From Trueperella pyogenes (lineage in GTDB: Bacteria; Actinomycetota; Actinomycetes; Actinomycetales; Actinomycetaceae): 64,000 bases of DNA. The position numbers were made by a program, and so were the translations under genes. Of the stretch, positions 1-6,789 are shown piece after piece (position 1 is the first letter of the stretch; each line of letters starts with the position of its first letter). The notes below the pieces were generated by a model that had not been told where the DNA came from, did no database searches, and saw only the letters and a list, made by a program, of their open reading frames with translations. Where the stretch lies: the NCBI RefSeq assembly GCF_001070855.1, contig NZ_JVLH01000012.1:62001-126000 (forward strand), written 5' to 3'.

Positions 1-175
1 CTGTGGGGGAGGGGGCGGAGGCGTGATAGGCCTCGTATCCTGCTGCGCTGACCAGGCCGGTTGCCGCCACTAGGGTGCCCACGGCCAGTGCAATCGTCCC
101 CCTGCGGCTACGAGGCCGTGGCTGGTGCGCCGGCACTTCCGCGGTTTTGGGGGTGGATGAGGTCGGAGTGCTCAT
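1..175 (-). CDS. Partial secreted or membrane-anchored protein, N-terminus only
   Basis: An open frame starts at an ATG (175-173) and runs off the left edge after 58 codons. The start is hydrophilic and rich in Ser, Thr and Pro, followed by an Arg cluster (PRPRSRRG, about residues 20-26). A hydrophobic stretch of about 20 residues follows (about 27-47), then a Ser/Pro-rich segment. This is the profile of an uncleaved signal anchor or a signal peptide leading to an extracytoplasmic domain. It is divergent from the downstream YbjQ gene. The functional domain lies outside the window, so no function can be assigned. Confidence 0.55.
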   Translation of the reverse strand, partial: MSTPTSSTPKTAEVPAHQPRPRSRRGTIALAVGTLVAATGLVSAAGYEAYHASAPSPT

Positions 176-306
176 CGATAAAGTTCCGTGTACTTCGTGC
201 GTGTTGACCTCATATAGTCGATTTTAGGTCCGCGGCTGCGGTGGTGCGAATGCGCCTTCGCTACAGGCGGATAGGATTGAGGCACCAACTGGACAAAGGA
301 GTTGCC

Positions 307-624
307 ATGATTGCTGTCACCACACCAACCCTTGAAGGCGCACCTATTAAGCGTTACTACGGAATTGTTTCCGGAGAGACCTTCGCGGGTGTGAACCTCT
401 TTAAAGATATTGGTGCAGGCTTGTCGAACCTCTTTGGAGGACGGGCATCGAACTATGAAGAGGAACTGGCCCAGGCCTCGCAAACTGCTATCAACGAGAT
501 GTGCCAGCGCGCGCAGGCGATGGGCGCAAACGCGGTAGTCGGCGTGCATCTCGACTACTTCACCGCAGGATCTGACAACGGAATGCTCGCAGCAATCGCT
601 ACGGGCACCGCTGTTGAGGTGTGA
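307..624 (+). CDS. YbjQ/UPF0145 family protein
   Basis: A 105-residue protein of the YbjQ family (called 'putative heavy-metal-binding' in databases; function unproven). Near the N-terminus is the typical TTPTLEG...YYGIVSGET segment. The family's best-conserved block, an alpha helix followed by MGANAVVGVHLDY, is at about residues 70-90. The ATG at 307 has AAAGGAG seven bases upstream. An upstream in-frame start at 241 would add residues unlike the family, so it is rejected. Homologues are thought to form small homo-oligomers. It is a monocistronic gene, closed by a terminator at 650-698. Confidence 0.85.
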   Translation: MIAVTTPTLEGAPIKRYYGIVSGETFAGVNLFKDIGAGLSNLFGGRASNYEEELAQASQTAINEMCQRAQAMGANAVVGVHLDYFTAGSDNGMLAAIATGTAVEV

Positions 625-649
625 AACCTTCTGAGCGTTTAAACGCCGT

Positions 650-698
650 AACCGGTTCCGGTGTCTTCTTTATCGGGGGGCTCTGGAGCCGGTTTTTT
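650..698 (+). terminator. Rho-independent terminator after the ybjQ-family gene
   Basis: The 12-base arm at 650-661 (AACCGGTTCCGG) pairs with 683-694 (CTGGAGCCGGTT), with two G-U pairs. It is followed directly by a run of six T at 693-698. The loop is long, about 21 bases. Confidence 0.75.
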
Positions 699-867
699 CT
701 ATTGAGCGCTTCCCTCACGCCTCCACTGAATGTAGTCGTGGTGGATGTACTTATGTGCCCAGGCGGTGTCGAGGGGCGCAATCTGGCGTTTTTCTGACAC
801 TTTGTCGCTGCGAAGGGTGGGCGTGCGGTCCTAAACTTGCCACGTTACCCGTGAAGGAGGCCTCACA

Positions 868-3084
868 GTGCCGGGATTGGAACCCTACGACGCAATCATG
901 CTGCTGTCCTACGGTGGCCCCAACGGCATGGAAGATGTCCTCCCGTTCATGCGCAACGCAACGCGAGGCCGTGGAATCCCCGACGAACGCCTTCTTCAAG
1001 TCTCGAAGCACTATGAGCGTTTCGGCGGTATTTCTCCCATTAATGCTTGCAATCAGCGTCTGATCGTCGACCTATCCGCAGAGCTGTCGCGTCGTGGATA
1101 TGACATTCCCGTCGGCTGGGGAAACCGTAATTGGCATCCCTTTGGCGCCGAGGGCTTAGACGAACTTGCCCAAGCCGGCGCGCGACGCATCCTTGTGCTG
1201 CCGACCTCCGCCTATGCCTCGTATTCGGGGTGCCGTCAGTACCGCGAAGATCTTGCCGAGGCCGCGCAGACCCTCAGTGAAAAGTGGGGGAGTATCGTCC
1301 TGGGTGCAGAGGACAACGCGGATAATCCAAGTGCCGACATCATTGTGGACAAAGTGCGCCCCTATTATTCGACGCCCGGTATGGCCAGTGCTGAAATTGC
1401 CTCGATCCGTCGCGCGTGGTCGGCCCTAGTTGAGGGCGGGGCTGATCCCGCTGGGATTCGACTGATTTTCGTCACCCACTCCATCCCCGTGAGCATGGAA
1501 GAAGGCTCCTCTCCCTTCCCCTTCCCTCCTGCCGTTTCTTCTTCCCCCGCTGCCGAGGCCGGCGACGTTGAGCTTGAAGGCGAAGAAACCTCATCCCTGG
1601 GCACTCCCGCTTCCGAAATTAGTTACGTGGCCCAGCATCATGCGTTGATTCAGGCGATCATGCCGGAAGTGCGTCGAATCTTGGGGCGCGAAGATTTGGG
1701 GTACGACCTAGCATTTTGTTCGCGCTCGGGCCCGCCGCAGGCGCGCTGGCTTGAACCCGACATCAACGATTTCCTGCGCGAACTGATCGCCCTGGAAGGT
1801 CAGAGTGCGGGGGAAGGAAACGAGGCCTCGGGAAGTGGAAAGCCCAGCGGCGTGGTCGTCGTCCCTATCGGCTTTATCTGCGACCACATGGAGGTTGTCT
1901 ACGACCTAGACACCGAGGCGAAGGAAACGGCTGCGGAGCTTGGAATTGCGTACAAGCGCGCCGAAACGATCTCGATGGATCCCGCGTTTGTCTCTTCGCT
2001 GGTGGACATACTGGAAGAACGCGCAGCCCAGGCGCGAGGAGAAAACCCCTTCCGCATGACCGTCACAGGCATGGGACCTTTCCACACGGTGTGTCCGCCG
2101 GATTGTTGCTTGGCTCCGGCTCGGCCTGCGCATTCCCACCACTTCGACCAAGCGGGCGATCAGCGCGCAAGCTCGCATGCCCCACTTTCTTCCGACGGCC
2201 CTGCACGAGTCGCCGGTCAATCCGCCATACAACAGGAGGAATCAATGGCGTTCTTGAACCGTCGTGCGGCACAGCCCGCTGAAAACACCGAAAATACGGA
2301 TCATTCTGAGGCTGCGCCCGAACACATTGCTGAGCATGCTCCGCACCACCATGCCGCGCACTCCTACGTTCCCGACCCGCGCGACCGGAGCGATATTGAC
2401 TTAGACGAAGTCAACGGTAAGCAGCACTACGCGCTGTATTCCGTGTTTGCATTGAGTGAGTTCTTACCGGCAGACGACAGTGAGCGCGCCCAGATTGTTG
2501 CTGAATCCCTGGATTACGTGAAGAGCACGGGCGCAGAAATCCGCGGTTTCTATGACGTCTCCGGCTTCCGTGCCGAGGCGGACCTGATGGTCTGGTGGCT
2601 TGATGACGACCCCGAGGTCTTGCAAGACGCCTACCATCGCTTGCGTGCTAGTGCGCTGGGGAAGTTCTTGGAACCCGTGTGGTCTTGCATGGGCCTGCAC
2701 ACTCCCGCCGAGTTTAACAAGCGTCATATTCCTGCGTGCTTTGGTGGGGTTGCGCCGCGTGACTGGGCGATGGTCTACCCCTTCGTGCGCTCCTACGACT
2801 GGTACCTGAAGGCCCCCGAAGAGCGCTCGCGGATCATGGCCGAGCATGGGCGCAACGGCTTCTCGCAGTACCCCGATGTTAAGGGTTCGACCCTGTCGGC
2901 TTTCGGATTCTCCGACTACGAGTGGGTTTTGGCTTTCGAGGCCGACAGCTTGGACCGCCTTGAGGGTGTCATGCACGCTCAGCGCTACACCGAAGCACGC
3001 CTGTATGTGCGCGAGGATACGCCCTTCTTCACGGGTCCTCGTGTGAGCCTGCAGGAATGGGCTGAGCGCCAGCCGAGGGCATGA
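868..3084 (+). CDS. hemH-hemQ: Fused coproporphyrin ferrochelatase (HemH/CpfC) and coproheme decarboxylase (HemQ/ChdC)
   Basis: A single 738-residue frame carries the last two steps of the coproporphyrin-dependent heme pathway: iron insertion into coproporphyrin III and oxidative decarboxylation of coproheme to heme b. Residues 1 to about 400 are ferrochelatase: LLSYGGP near the start, catalytic His204 in VTHSIP, the conserved DHMEVVYDLD block, and a low-complexity insertion at about 214-247. CPPDCC at 409-414 is a possible iron-sulfur ligand cluster. Residues 415-490 are a His/Ala/Pro-rich linker. Residues 490-738 are HemQ with His620, Tyr637 and His660. Their spacing (17 and 23) matches the distal His, catalytic Tyr and proximal His of actinobacterial ChdC as I recall it. 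GTG start with GAAGGAGG upstream. No other heme gene is in the window. In-frame Met460 has its own strong Shine-Dalgarno sequence (see the separate entry). Confidence 0.93.
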   Translation: MPGLEPYDAIMLLSYGGPNGMEDVLPFMRNATRGRGIPDERLLQVSKHYERFGGISPINACNQRLIVDLSAELSRRGYDIPVGWGNRNWHPFGAEGLDELAQAGARRILVLPTSAYASYSGCRQYREDLAEAAQTLSEKWGSIVLGAEDNADNPSADIIVDKVRPYYSTPGMASAEIASIRRAWSALVEGGADPAGIRLIFVTHSIPVSMEEGSSPFPFPPAVSSSPAAEAGDVELEGEETSSLGTPASEISYVAQHHALIQAIMPEVRRILGREDLGYDLAFCSRSGPPQARWLEPDINDFLRELIALEGQSAGEGNEASGSGKPSGVVVVPIGFICDHMEVVYDLDTEAKETAAELGIAYKRAETISMDPAFVSSLVDILEERAAQARGENPFRMTVTGMGPFHTVCPPDCCLAPARPAHSHHFDQAGDQRASSHAPLSSDGPARVAGQSAIQQEESMAFLNRRAAQPAENTENTDHSEAAPEHIAEHAPHHHAAHSYVPDPRDRSDIDLDEVNGKQHYALYSVFALSEFLPADDSERAQIVAESLDYVKSTGAEIRGFYDVSGFRAEADLMVWWLDDDPEVLQDAYHRLRASALGKFLEPVWSCMGLHTPAEFNKRHIPACFGGVAPRDWAMVYPFVRSYDWYLKAPEERSRIMAEHGRNGFSQYPDVKGSTLSAFGFSDYEWVLAFEADSLDRLEGVMHAQRYTEARLYVREDTPFFTGPRVSLQEWAERQPRA
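2234..2247 (+). promoter_or_regulatory. Internal ribosome-binding site and ATG in front of the HemQ half
   Basis: AGGAGG at 2234-2239 lies five bases before an ATG at 2245-2247, which is in frame with the fused gene. Initiation here would give a free 279-residue HemQ (2245-3084). It looks like the original hemQ start, kept inside the fusion. Confidence 0.6.
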
Positions 3085-3109
3085 ATCTTGCCGCTGTAAG
3101 GAGGTGACC

Positions 3110-3787
3110 GTGACTATTCCCGAAGGCCTCGTTTCTTGCGAAGACGGCCTTGTCCGCCCGACCTGGGCTGCGACTGACCTGCTTTTACGCGACTACTACG
3201 ACACCGAATGGGGAAGTCCGGTCACCTCCGAGCAGGACGTCTTCGAACGCCTCGTCCTTGAGAGCTTTCAATCTGGCCTCTCGTGGTCGACGATCCTCAA
3301 GAAACGACAAGCCTTCCGCACTGCCTTCGCATCTTTCATTCCCGAGGCCGTCGCCGCCTTCACCGATCAAGACCGCGAGCGTTTAATGCAGGACGCGGGC
3401 ATCGTACGGAATAAGCGGAAGATCGACGCAGCCATCACCAACGCGCGGGCAGTCATCGCGCTTCGCGGTGCTCTAGCTGCCGAAGCGGACGCACACCGCG
3501 CCGGGCGGATGGGGGAGGCGCCGCTTAGGCACCTGCTACGGCCTCGGCAATCCTACCCACGCCACCTCGGTGAACTTGTCTGGCTCTATCAGCCCAACCA
3601 CCAGCCTCGGCCGAAAAATGCCGGGGAAGTGCCCGCGCAGACGGAAGAATCCCGCGCCCTTTCGCTTGAGCTCAAACGCCGAGGCTTCGTCTTCGTTGGC
3701 CCGGTCACCGCATTGGCCCTGATGAGTGCGATCGGCATTACGAACACCGACATTATTGGCACGTGGAAGCGGCCGCTGGCTGAATGA
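3110..3787 (+). CDS. tag: DNA-3-methyladenine glycosylase I (Tag family)
   Basis: This 225-residue protein removes alkylated adenine from DNA in base-excision repair. The helix-hairpin-helix glycosylase core is visible: RDYYDTEWG at about 28-36, then LVLESFQSGLSWSTILKKR with the conserved catalytic-pocket Glu, RNKRKIDAAITNA, and KRRGFVFVGP near the C-terminus. E. coli Tag binds structural zinc through Cys4, His17, His175 and Cys179. Here the His17 position is Tyr (YYD instead of YHD), and the C-terminal His/Cys pair is absent, so the zinc site appears lost. GGAGG at 3100-3104 best serves the GTG at 3110; a GTG at 3104 is too close. It lies 25 bases after hemH-hemQ and just upstream of another glycosylase gene. 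Confidence 0.88.
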   Translation: MTIPEGLVSCEDGLVRPTWAATDLLLRDYYDTEWGSPVTSEQDVFERLVLESFQSGLSWSTILKKRQAFRTAFASFIPEAVAAFTDQDRERLMQDAGIVRNKRKIDAAITNARAVIALRGALAAEADAHRAGRMGEAPLRHLLRPRQSYPRHLGELVWLYQPNHQPRPKNAGEVPAQTEESRALSLELKRRGFVFVGPVTALALMSAIGITNTDIIGTWKRPLAE

Positions 3788-3842
3788 ACCAGGCTTCCTT
3801 GAGGTCGCTGCGGTCGAATGGGAACGGGTCTAGAGTGGAAAT

Positions 3843-4442
3843 ATGACTCCAGAGATTACTGATCCGAGGTTTAAATCAATCGCAGAGGAAATTCGGAGGG
3901 ATCCGGAAAATGCCTCGTTCACAAAGCGTGGGATCGATCCGTTGTTTTACGCGGGCCCCGAGTGTCGGATCATGATCGTCGGTCAAGCTCCTGGCCGAGT
4001 CGCTGAAGAAAGCGGAATTGTCTGGAACGACCGCAGCGGTGACCGCCTGCGCGATTGGATGGGAATCGATCGCGATGCCTTCTACAACTCTGGGAAATTA
4101 GCCATTGTCCCCATGGACTTCTACTTCCCGGGCACCGGGAAGAGCGGTGACCTGCCTCCGCGTAAGGACTTCGCGGATAAGTGGCACCCGCGCCTGCTTG
4201 AGCTCATGCCCGATTTGAAGCTCACTATCTTGGTCGGCTCCTACGCGACAAAGCGCTATCTGCAGCTCAAATCTTCGGCCTCTCTCACGCAGGTCGTCAA
4301 GGACTACCGCGACTACCTGCCGGAGTTCTTCCCGCTGGTGCACCCATCGCCTCGTAACCAAATCTGGATGAAGAAGAACCCCTGGTTTGTCCAGACTGTC
4401 ATTCCGGATCTGCAAGAACTCGTTGCGCAGATTATGAAGTGA
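3843..4442 (+). CDS. Uracil-DNA glycosylase superfamily protein
   Basis: A 199-residue member of the uracil-DNA glycosylase fold. The water-activating motif is in MIVGQAPGRVAEESG (about residues 43-57). The substrate loop is FPLVHPSPRNQIW (about 162-174), and TILVGSYATKRYL is the third conserved strand. It resembles the short, poorly characterised UDG-like group rather than Ung (family 1) or the 4Fe-4S family 4/5 enzymes, since no Cys cluster is visible. Uracil excision is therefore likely but not certain. The start at ATG 3843 has only a weak GAG-type ribosome-binding site. It follows tag on the same strand by 55 bases, which suggests a small base-excision-repair group. Confidence 0.8.
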   Translation: MTPEITDPRFKSIAEEIRRDPENASFTKRGIDPLFYAGPECRIMIVGQAPGRVAEESGIVWNDRSGDRLRDWMGIDRDAFYNSGKLAIVPMDFYFPGTGKSGDLPPRKDFADKWHPRLLELMPDLKLTILVGSYATKRYLQLKSSASLTQVVKDYRDYLPEFFPLVHPSPRNQIWMKKNPWFVQTVIPDLQELVAQIMK

Positions 4443-4463
4443 CTTTCTAAGCGAGTTCTGTTT

Positions 4464-4489
4464 CCTCAAAGATAGACATGTCTTTGGGG
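4464..4489 (+). terminator. Hairpin after the UDG-like gene
   Basis: The 9-base stem CCTCAAAGA (4464-4472) pairs with TCTTTGGGG (4481-4489) around an 8-base loop. There is no clean T run, so termination is plausible only. The rest of 4443-4585 is AT-rich for this genome and should contain the ltaE promoter; I cannot fix its elements. Confidence 0.45.
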
Positions 4490-4585
4490 ATGCGTTTATT
4501 TGACTCTGCTCGGGAATGAATAGCGCAGTGTTAATGCGATTAATGCGTATTATTCCTAAGGTAAAAAGCGTGCAATAATTGTGCA

Positions 4586-5632
4586 ATGACCAGTGAAGCT
4601 GTAATCCCGAATTTCTCCAGTGACTATCAAGAAGGCGCACACCAAAAGGTACTGGACGCCTTGGTCGCCACCAATATGGAGCAATCCAGTGGTTACGGTA
4701 CCGATGAACACTGCGAGCACGCGCGCAACCTGATCCGCGCGGCTTGCAACGCGCCCAACGCGGACGTTCACTTCCTAGTCGGTGGAACCCAAACAAACGC
4801 CACGATTATCGATGCGATCCTCCTGCCCTGGCAGGGGGTCATTGCTCCCCACACCGGACATATCAACATGCACGAGGCGGGCATTGTTGAGCGCGGCGGG
4901 CACAAGATCCTTGATATCCCTGCGAAAGAAGGCAAGATCACGGCCGCAAACGTCATTCGTGTGTGCGACGCGTGGGAAGGCGACGGTGCGCGCGACCATA
5001 TGATCGCCCCGGCGCTGGTTTACATTTCCCAGCCCACTGAGTACGGGACCCTGTACTCGCTTCAAGAGCTCGAGGACATTTCAGCTGCTTGCCGCGAGCG
5101 TGGCTTGAAGCTTTTCGTTGATGGAGCGCGCCTGGCCTATGCCCTAACTTCACCCGCGAATGATGTCTCGATGGCTGACCTAGCGCGTCTGTCGGATGTG
5201 TTCTACATCGGCGGTACCAAGTGCGGAACCCTTTTCGGTGAGGCCGTGGTGATCCCAGATGGTGGCTCGATCCGACAATTTGTTACTCAGATGAAGCAGC
5301 ACGGTGCGCTGCTTGCGAAGGGGCGTCTCTTGGGCGTCCAGTTCGAGGCCCTGTTTGAGGACGGCCTGTATTCGACGATTGGTCAGCCGGGAGTGGAATC
5401 AACGCGGCGAATCCGCGAAGCCCTGATCCGTGCGGGATACGTTGTCACTATGGATTCTCCGACGAACCTCACTTTCGTCGCCCTCGATCAGGCAGGACAC
5501 GAGCGTTTGTCGCGAAAGGTCCGCTATGGCATCTGGGAGACGCTGCCCGATGGCCGCCTGCTCGCGCGCTTTTGTACCTCGTGGGGAACCCCCGAAGAAG
5601 ATGTGAAAGCATTCGAAGAGGCGCTTGCCTGA
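4586..5632 (+). CDS. ltaE: Low-specificity L-threonine aldolase
   Basis: A 348-residue PLP enzyme that splits L-threonine or L-allo-threonine to glycine and acetaldehyde. It belongs to the beta-eliminating lyase / threonine aldolase family (fold type I). Visible features are the N-terminal NFSSDYQEGAH segment, FLVGGTQTNAT, HEAGIVERGGHK, the PLP-Asp region LFVDGARLAYAL (about residue 175), and the PLP-binding Lys in FYIGGTKCGTLFGEAVV (about 210). Length matches the family. There is no obvious Shine-Dalgarno sequence before the ATG, in contrast to neighbours, so the start is less certain. It is monocistronic: a 414-base repeat-containing gap follows. Confidence 0.9.
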   Translation: MTSEAVIPNFSSDYQEGAHQKVLDALVATNMEQSSGYGTDEHCEHARNLIRAACNAPNADVHFLVGGTQTNATIIDAILLPWQGVIAPHTGHINMHEAGIVERGGHKILDIPAKEGKITAANVIRVCDAWEGDGARDHMIAPALVYISQPTEYGTLYSLQELEDISAACRERGLKLFVDGARLAYALTSPANDVSMADLARLSDVFYIGGTKCGTLFGEAVVIPDGGSIRQFVTQMKQHGALLAKGRLLGVQFEALFEDGLYSTIGQPGVESTRRIREALIRAGYVVTMDSPTNLTFVALDQAGHERLSRKVRYGIWETLPDGRLLARFCTSWGTPEEDVKAFEEALA

Positions 5633-5705
5633 TAGTCGCCGCGGCCCTAGGCGCTCCCTCCGTATGAGGCTGCGCTCGGCATGAGGCTGCGCTCCGCACC
5701 GCTCC

Positions 5706-5770
5706 CTCCACATGAAGTCGGTAAATGTCATGCGTTATAGCGTGTGTCTTTTCGTGACTTCGTGTGTTAG
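5706..5770. repeat. Hairpin-forming repeat, copy 1
   Basis: This copy shares CACATGAAGTCGGTAAATGT and an ending TCTTTTC-GACTTCGTGTG with the copy at 5864-5928. The outer arms CACATGAAGTC and GACTTCGTGTG are complementary with one G-U pair, so each copy can fold as one long hairpin. The inner parts differ by several substitutions. Confidence 0.7.
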
Positions 5771-5863
5771 GAGGGATGACGTTGCCCAGCTGATCTGACT
5801 GCCGGCTCGTTTCCACTCCCTCCACATGCAGTTTGGCCCTGTGCCATGCCTGTTGTGCTTCCC

Positions 5864-5928
5864 CCACATGAAGTCGGTAAATGTCACGGCTTATAACGCA
5901 TGTCTTTTCACGACTTCGTGTGATAAAA
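5864..5928. repeat. Hairpin-forming repeat, copy 2
   Basis: Second copy of the repeat at 5706-5770, in the same orientation and offset by about 158 bases. Here the arms CACATGAAGTCG and CGACTTCGTGTG pair over 12 bases. Differences between the copies include changes on both sides of the arm, which hints that pairing is maintained. Confidence 0.7.
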
Positions 5929-5957
5929 AGGGCAGGGAAGGTGCGGGAGCGTCGCGT

Positions 5958-6014
5958 GGAACGAGCTCCCATCGAGACAGGCAGCAAACGGAACGAACTC
6001 GCATCGAAACAGGC
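5958..6014. repeat. Tandem 25-bp direct repeat, period 32
   Basis: The units at 5958-5982 and 5990-6014 both read GGAACGA-CTC-CATCGA-ACAGGC, with three substitutions at the gaps. They end about 30 bases before the nitroreductase start, a position suited to a regulator-binding direct repeat. Confidence 0.65.
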
Positions 6015-6046
6015 TCCAACTGACACAAGCGCGCTACGCTTGAACA

Positions 6047-6787
6047 GTGACAATCGACGCTACCAATTGCACTGCCCCTGACTTCTCCGCGCTCGCGGCC
6101 TCGCGCCGCTCAATCCGCGCATACATGGATCAGCAGATTCCACAGGACATCCTGGACGCGATCCTCAAAGACGCAACAACAGCCCCCAGCTGGTCCAACA
6201 CTCGTGCCTTCGCCCTCGCATTGGCAACGGGGGAGCGCGCCGATCGCCTGCGCAAAGAATACGTGCGTCGATTCGATCAAACCCTGGATATTCAACACCG
6301 CAAGCCCTTCGCGCTGGCAAAAACTGCCCTGCGACGCGAACTACCCGACGGTGATTTTCCCGTCTGGAAGCCTTACCCCCGCGAGCTTCGCCCAGCTCAA
6401 GTTGAAATCGCCAAGTGTGTATATGGCGCCTATGGCATTGAACGCAGCGATCACGAGGGGCGCGACGCAGCAAACCGCAGAAACGTGACAGCTTTCGATG
6501 CTCCCGTCATGGGCTTTGTCTTTGTCCACCAGAAAATGCTGCCGTGGAGTGCGATGGATGCGGGTCTCATGCTGCAAACCCTGTTTCTTTCAGCAAAAGC
6601 CCACGGCGTCGACTCGTGCGCAATCGGTGTGCTCTCGGCTTGGCGCGGTCCGGTCGAGCAGGAGTTCGAGATTCCTCAGCACTACAAGCTCATCACTGGT
6701 TTCTGCTTGGGCTACGCGGACATCGAAGCCCCAATCAACCAGGTCAACGCACCCCGCCCGCCGATCCAGCTTCTCGAAGGGAAGTAA
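6047..6787 (+). CDS. Nitroreductase family protein (FMN oxidoreductase)
   Basis: A 246-residue member of the nitroreductase/NfnB superfamily, which uses FMN and NAD(P)H to reduce nitro groups, quinones or enones. The N-terminal phosphate-binding motif is ASRRSIRAYMDQQIP (about 18-32), then ATTAPSWSNTRAF (FMN/Asn region, about 44-56). The C-terminal half contains WSAMDAGLMLQTLFLSAKAHGVDSCAIG and the terminal ITGFCLGYAD. Physiological substrate unknown. The GTG at 6047 lacks a good Shine-Dalgarno sequence, and upstream direct repeats suggest regulation. It is separated by two bases from the membrane-protein gene that follows. Confidence 0.85.
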   Translation: MTIDATNCTAPDFSALAASRRSIRAYMDQQIPQDILDAILKDATTAPSWSNTRAFALALATGERADRLRKEYVRRFDQTLDIQHRKPFALAKTALRRELPDGDFPVWKPYPRELRPAQVEIAKCVYGAYGIERSDHEGRDAANRRNVTAFDAPVMGFVFVHQKMLPWSAMDAGLMLQTLFLSAKAHGVDSCAIGVLSAWRGPVEQEFEIPQHYKLITGFCLGYADIEAPINQVNAPRPPIQLLEGK

Positions 6788-6789
6788 GA

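Larger units (their letters stand above)
5633..6046. other. 414-base intergenic region with repeats and no gene
   Basis: No credible coding frame is present. The region holds a pair of hairpin-forming repeats of about 65 bp, several copies of a CTCCCTCC(A/G)(C/T)ATG-like word, and a tandem 25-bp repeat (separate entries). The promoter of the nitroreductase gene should lie at its right end. Confidence 0.7.
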
